Source: a virus
DNA: 42,344 nt
Strand: one strand, 5' to 3'
Virus record (IMG/VR): IMGVR_UViG_3300027728_000024
Location: 1 to 42,344 of that record
Shown here piece by piece: positions 40,187 through 42,344 of this stretch. Numbering within the stretch: position 1 is the stretch's first letter; the number at the start of each line of letters is the position of its first letter. The position numbers and the translations under genes were made by a program. Under the pieces are notes generated by a model. The model worked only from the letters and a program-made list of their open reading frames with translations. It searched no databases and had not been told where the DNA came from.

Positions 40187-40298
40187 GTCATAGTGTATGA
40201 TGCATATACTCGACGAGATGTATGTATGATGCATGATGCGCATCTCGACGAGATGTATATACTCGTCGAGAATGTATGTGCGCATCTAGTCTAGATCT
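40145..40298. repeat. Palindrome-rich gene-free island
   Basis: About 150 bp with stacked palindromes: AGATCT three times (40145, 40181, 40293), CTCGACGAG (40209-40217), CATCTCGACGAGATG (40241-40255), CTCGTCGAG (40262-40270), GATGCGCATC (40235-40244) and TCTAGTCTAGA (40285-40295). No ORF. It lies between the ArdA-like gene and the 40-aa gene. Confidence 0.75.
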
Positions 40299-40768
40299 TA
40301 CCAGTCCCTTGAGAATACATAACCATTCACAAACTCATATTCATAAGACAACTGATCCCAGGTTGCTTGCCAATCAATTACCACACACCAAGGGAACTCT
40401 GCTGTATCACAACGTTCAGTTACATATTCTTCTGCAAAATCTTTCTCAGATTCATAACAACCTATATAGGCATCTTCGAATCCGTGAAGATCACTTTCTT
40501 CCCAGATAGTTAGGAATGCTTCGATGGCATCTTCGTGATGATTTTCACAAAGTTTCTCATAGAGTTCTTGATACTCTTGAGAAATGTTTGTGGGTTCTGG
40601 TTTGTTTAGAGTTCCATTTGCATCTAACAGTTGAGTATAAAACTCAGTGTAGTGCATCTTGCCATCAGATTCATAACCACATGCCCGAACAATGTCGGAC
40701 GTTTTGATTGGTGGTTCTTGTGACCGCATTTCAGTCACTTTAGTCAAAAGAGCGGTGCCGGTGAGCAT
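40298..40768 (-). CDS. ArdA-like antirestriction protein with cyAbrB-like N-terminal domain
   Basis: A 156-aa protein. Residues 1-52 (MLTGTALLTKVTEMRSQEPP, IKTSDIVRACGYESDGKMHY, TEFYTQLLDANG) resemble the N-terminal 'LTG.ELLAKV.EL...SK.ELVRACGY......FT.FY.ALL.A' module of cyanobacterial AbrB (cyAbrB) proteins. Residues of about 79-156 (AIEAFLTIWEESDLHGFEDA, YIGCYESEKDFAEEYVTERC, VIDWQATWDQL, YVFSRDW) match the C-terminal part of ArdA, a DNA mimic that blocks type I restriction enzymes; the protein is acidic as expected. The N-terminal ArdA portion is missing or replaced. It has its own promoter (TTGCAA-17-TATACT) and an AAGGAAT ribosome binding site. Confidence 0.78.
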   Translation of the reverse strand: MLTGTALLTKVTEMRSQEPPIKTSDIVRACGYESDGKMHYTEFYTQLLDANGTLNKPEPTNISQEYQELYEKLCENHHEDAIEAFLTIWEESDLHGFEDAYIGCYESEKDFAEEYVTERCDTAEFPWCVVIDWQATWDQLSYEYEFVNGYVFSRDW

Positions 40769-40836
40769 GATGAATTCCTTGGGAACGAATGTAGTATAGA
40801 ATGAATTGGGGAGTATTGCAACTCCCCTTGTGGCAG
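40769..40836 (-). promoter_or_regulatory. Promoter/stem-loop of the ArdA-like gene
   Basis: TTGCAA (40816-40821), 17 nt, TATACT (40793-40798). The -35 lies in the loop of GGGGAGT/ACTCCCC (40808-40827). The stem sequence is unrelated to types A-C but the geometry is identical. Confidence 0.8.
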
Positions 40837-41103
40837 TTAGGCAACTGGCACAGTGTCTTCTATAACTTCTGAAATTTCAATTTGGATTTTATCCAAAATC
40901 ATCTCATAGATGTAATCACTATCACCGATGCCAATTAGCACTTCCTGAACTACCCCATCAGGATAAGTTACCTCATTATAATCATCATCTTGAGTGACTA
41001 CATCGTTGCCAGTGAATATAAACGCAGCGACTGGCGCTGCTTCACCTTGTTCTACAATCTTTTGATTGATGGAATCACGCAATTGTGAGAGAGTGTAATA
41101 CAT
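40837..41103 (-). CDS. Small acidic conserved protein (88 aa)
   Basis: An 88-aa protein from ATG at 41103: MYYTLSQLRDSINQKIVEQG, APVAAFIFTGNDVVTQDDDY, then VQEVLIGIGDSDYIYEMILD. An upstream in-frame start would place 16 codons in cassette DNA and is rejected. 'LSQLR..I...I..QGE.APVAAFIFT..DV' with 'GDSDYIYE' is a pattern I associate with small cyanophage proteins; function unknown. The TVPVA end is repeat-encoded. Type B cassette upstream. Confidence 0.78.
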   Translation of the reverse strand: MYYTLSQLRDSINQKIVEQGEAAPVAAFIFTGNDVVTQDDDYNEVTYPDGVVQEVLIGIGDSDYIYEMILDKIQIEISEVIEDTVPVA

Positions 41104-41184
41104 TGTGTTTGGGGAGGGGGGTGATTGATTACTTGTTAAGTATGGCACCACTTAGGGGTCTTTGGGGTGCCAGTGTGCCAGTTC
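41104..41184 (-). promoter_or_regulatory. Type B cassette, copy 4 (88-aa gene)
   Basis: Core repeat 41122-41171. Same CATACTTAACAAGTAATC element; the stem is shortened to GGCACC/GGTGCC by one change in each arm region. A separate copy 1.4 kb from the other three. Confidence 0.7.
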
Positions 41185-41373
41185 CTAGACTGTCAGGAAC
41201 TTGAGTTCCTCCTGAACCCTAAGCATTGCCGAACGACTATATCCCGTGGCATAGGGATAAGATTTTTCGGCATCTTCTGATCTGGACTCTACCCTGTAGC
41301 AGACATTGATTGCATCATCAAGACTCTCAATCAGAGTCTCAAGTGTGGAGACAGGAACTTGAATGGTTTTCAT
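41185..41373 (-). CDS. Small helical protein (62 aa)
   Basis: A 62-aa protein: MKTIQVPVSTLETLIESLDD, AINVCYRVESRSEDAEKSYP, YATGYSRSAMLRVQEELKFL. Helix, loop, helix; the 'PYATGYSRSAMLRVQEEL' part recurs in small phage proteins. Type C cassette upstream. Its stop lies in GACAGTCTAGGAACTG, the same repeat that ends the 134-aa gene. Confidence 0.76.
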   Translation of the reverse strand: MKTIQVPVSTLETLIESLDDAINVCYRVESRSEDAEKSYPYATGYSRSAMLRVQEELKFLTV

Positions 41374-41450
41374 TGGGGTTGAGGTGGTTTTGATTACCTA
41401 GGTAATATAACAGGGCACCAGATCGAAGTCTAGTGCCCCTGTGACAGTTC
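41374..41450 (-). promoter_or_regulatory. Type C cassette, copy 2 (62-aa gene)
   Basis: TATATT (41404-41409) followed by the perfect 14-bp palindrome ATTACCTAGGTAAT; TAGACT is 17 nt upstream (41427-41432) at the loop edge of a 10-bp stem (41413-41422 with 41429-41438). Leader AAAACCACCTCAACCCCA. Confidence 0.75.
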
Positions 41451-41464
41451 CTAGACTGTCACAG
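41439..41464. repeat. 10-bp inverted repeat around a stop codon
   Basis: ctgtgacagt/actgtcacag (41439-41448 with 41455-41464) flank a 6-nt loop holding the TAG stop of the 134-aa gene. No U-tract follows, so it may be a 3'-end stabiliser or recombination site rather than a terminator. Confidence 0.75.
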
Positions 41465-41855
41465 CAACAGGAATTTCTACCTGTTGTAGATACTCCTCAC
41501 TCCAATCTTTAGTATTATAACATACCCATTCGTCATCTTTGAATATGTAAGCATACTCTTCACCATTCGCAAGATACTTTTCCAGGTTGGAATCAAGACG
41601 TGGAGGATTATACTCTTCACCACGGGAAGTGAAATATCGTGGTCCAGAAGTTGGGAGAGTTGTCATATCCCAAGACTGATCAGTCCACAAAGAACTAATA
41701 CTACCACCATCAATGAGTTCGGCAGCAGCATCATAAGAGTTGAAATGTTCAACCAGTTTGGCACCATTGAACTCTGGAAATCCATCATAATGACAGTATA
41801 TCGAAAGAATAGATTCGTCGGCAAGTTGAATACCAATGCGGGAACGAGTTGCCAT
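41451..41855 (-). CDS. Conserved cyanophage protein (134 aa)
   Basis: A 134-aa protein from ATG at 41855: MATRSRIGIQLADESILSIY, CHYDGFPEFNGAKLVEHFNS, YDAAAELIDGGSISSLWTDQ, then a C-terminal NGEEYAYIFKDDEWVCYN. The pattern 'MATRSRIGI.L.DGSI.SIY.H.DG.PE..G..L..HYN......LI..G..S.L' is widely shared in phages of cyanobacteria and other hosts; no activity is known. An in-frame start 14 codons upstream is rejected because this M heads the conserved region. It ends AVTV, with the stop in an inverted repeat. Confidence 0.87.
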   Translation of the reverse strand: MATRSRIGIQLADESILSIYCHYDGFPEFNGAKLVEHFNSYDAAAELIDGGSISSLWTDQSWDMTTLPTSGPRYFTSRGEEYNPPRLDSNLEKYLANGEEYAYIFKDDEWVCYNTKDWSEEYLQQVEIPVAVTV

Positions 41856-42249
41856 TTGGAAGGGTGGTGTTTCAGGAACAAACCCAACATAAGACAAAAT
41901 TGCCCTCGGTGCAAGGGGTAATGTGCCAGTTCGGTAATTGGCACAGAGTATTATTGATAGACGCTAAAAACTGATCCTAAGTTATAAGAATTAAAAATCT
42001 AATTCTATCAGGAACTGTTTGTTTCTTTTGTGTCACCTAATTGATTTCAAGGATTTATTCATCCTAACGATTTTATTATGCCGGAGAACGTGTTCAAACT
42101 CCCTCTTTTTATAATATTACTTATGATGTAAAGTTCTTAGTAACTGTCAGATTGTTACGTCTGGGTCCCGTAGGAGACTTCAAGGGCTGCCCTATGTTAT
42201 AAGAATTCACTCGCATTTATTTATACAATCCAATCTTTAAACTGGCACA
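41856..42249. other. Gene-free stretch with possible promoter elements
   Basis: No ORF I can support. On the minus strand it holds TTGCAC-17-TATGTT just upstream of the 134-aa gene (about 41890-41918), two copies of a 17-nt element (plus strand cctaWgttataagaatt, 41976-41992 and 42191-42207, one mismatch) and an exact TATAAATA (42218-42225). A 31-codon ORF downstream of that TATAAATA starts too close to be transcribed from it. An untranslated RNA is possible but not shown. Confidence 0.45.
42218..42225 (-). promoter_or_regulatory. Isolated late-promoter motif TATAAATA
   Basis: An exact T4-type late -10 on the minus strand, 24 nt after the stop of the right-edge gene and with no clear ORF behind it. 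Either chance, or a late transcript antisense-free and reaching the 134-aa gene region. Confidence 0.4.
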
Positions 42250-42344
42250 CTAGAATGCGGGTTCGAGATCCTGTATGGTAGACTGAACGTCTTCATTACC
42301 TTCGAGATCTAGTATGCCTCTCCAATCGATTTGCTCGAGCTCTA
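42250..42344 (-). CDS. 3' end of an unidentified gene (right edge)
   Basis: An open frame enters from the right edge and stops at TAG (42250-42252), giving about 30 C-terminal residues: ELEQIDWRGILDLEGNEDVQ then STIQDLEPAF. It is acidic. Too little is present to assign a family. Codons GATCTCGAA occur twice, also seen in array gene 22. Confidence 0.55.
   Translation of the reverse strand, partial: ELEQIDWRGILDLEGNEDVQSTIQDLEPAF

Noticed and set aside
39251-40850. Integron attC sites (GTTAGGC / GCCTAAC inside gene-end repeats)
   Set aside because: Only one core per unit is present, without the partner core at the other end, and no integrase gene is seen. The match comes from the short palindrome CAGTTGCCTAACTG.
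42123-42217. 31-codon minus-strand ORF behind TATAAATA
   Set aside because: Its ATG begins 2 nt after the promoter motif, upstream of any likely transcription start, and it has no ribosome binding site.
42256-42275. tRNA T-arm-like GGGTTCGAGATCC
   Set aside because: The flanking bases do not form a 5-bp T stem, no anticodon or acceptor arm fits, and the segment is the coding end of the right-edge gene on the other strand.

Overview
The window is a stretch of a T4-like cyanophage (a myovirus of marine Synechococcus/Prochlorococcus type). Every gene I can support lies on the minus strand, so transcription runs from high to low coordinates. The diagnosis rests on the order of recognisable T4-type virion genes (gp25, gp6, a giant gp7-like protein, gp8, a large baseplate/fibre protein, gp13, gp14, gp15, gp16), on T4-type late promoters (TATAAATA), and on cyanophage-typical companions: SpeD, a short glycosyltransferase and several small conserved cyanophage proteins.

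Region 1 (about 1-31,050) is the AT-rich late module. Read in the direction of transcription it is gp25, gp6, gp7-like (4,133 aa), gp8, a 2,460-aa DUF4815-type baseplate/fibre protein, two tiny conserved proteins, two fibre-like proteins, a coiled-coil peptide, gp13 and gp14 (neck), gp15 (tail terminator), gp16 (small terminase), then a multidomain conserved protein that runs off the left edge. Genes are packed with 1-14 nt overlaps or tiny gaps. Exact late promoters precede gp25, gp8 and the 75-aa fibre-like gene.

Region 2 (about 31,050-32,960) is a short auxiliary block: small conserved proteins, S-adenosylmethionine decarboxylase (speD), a GT-A-like glycosyltransferase and an AbrB/MazE-like small protein.

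Region 3 (about 33,060-39,765) changes abruptly to GC-rich DNA. It holds a tandem array of about 25 very small genes (41-112 aa). Most have their own near-identical intergenic cassette: GC-rich stem-loop, sigma70-type promoter, CA-rich leader, ATG. Most of these genes are too short for a 60-aa cutoff. The -35 hexamer lies in the loop of the stem-loop, with a 17-nt spacer to the -10. The same geometry appears on stems of unrelated sequence. The cassettes resemble the mobile promoter/stem-loop (PeSL) elements known from T4-type phages; the -35-in-loop layout, the stop codons inside the repeats and the decayed or empty copies deserve attention.

Region 4 (about 39,765-42,344) has a clear intrinsic terminator, a 40-aa basic protein, a palindrome-rich gene-free island, a cyAbrB-like/ArdA-like fusion protein (putative antirestriction), further small early-type genes with two other cassette types, a 394-bp gene-free stretch and the 3' end of another gene at the right edge. 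Regions 3 and 4 are best read as the early, host-takeover region; region 1 is the late virion region.
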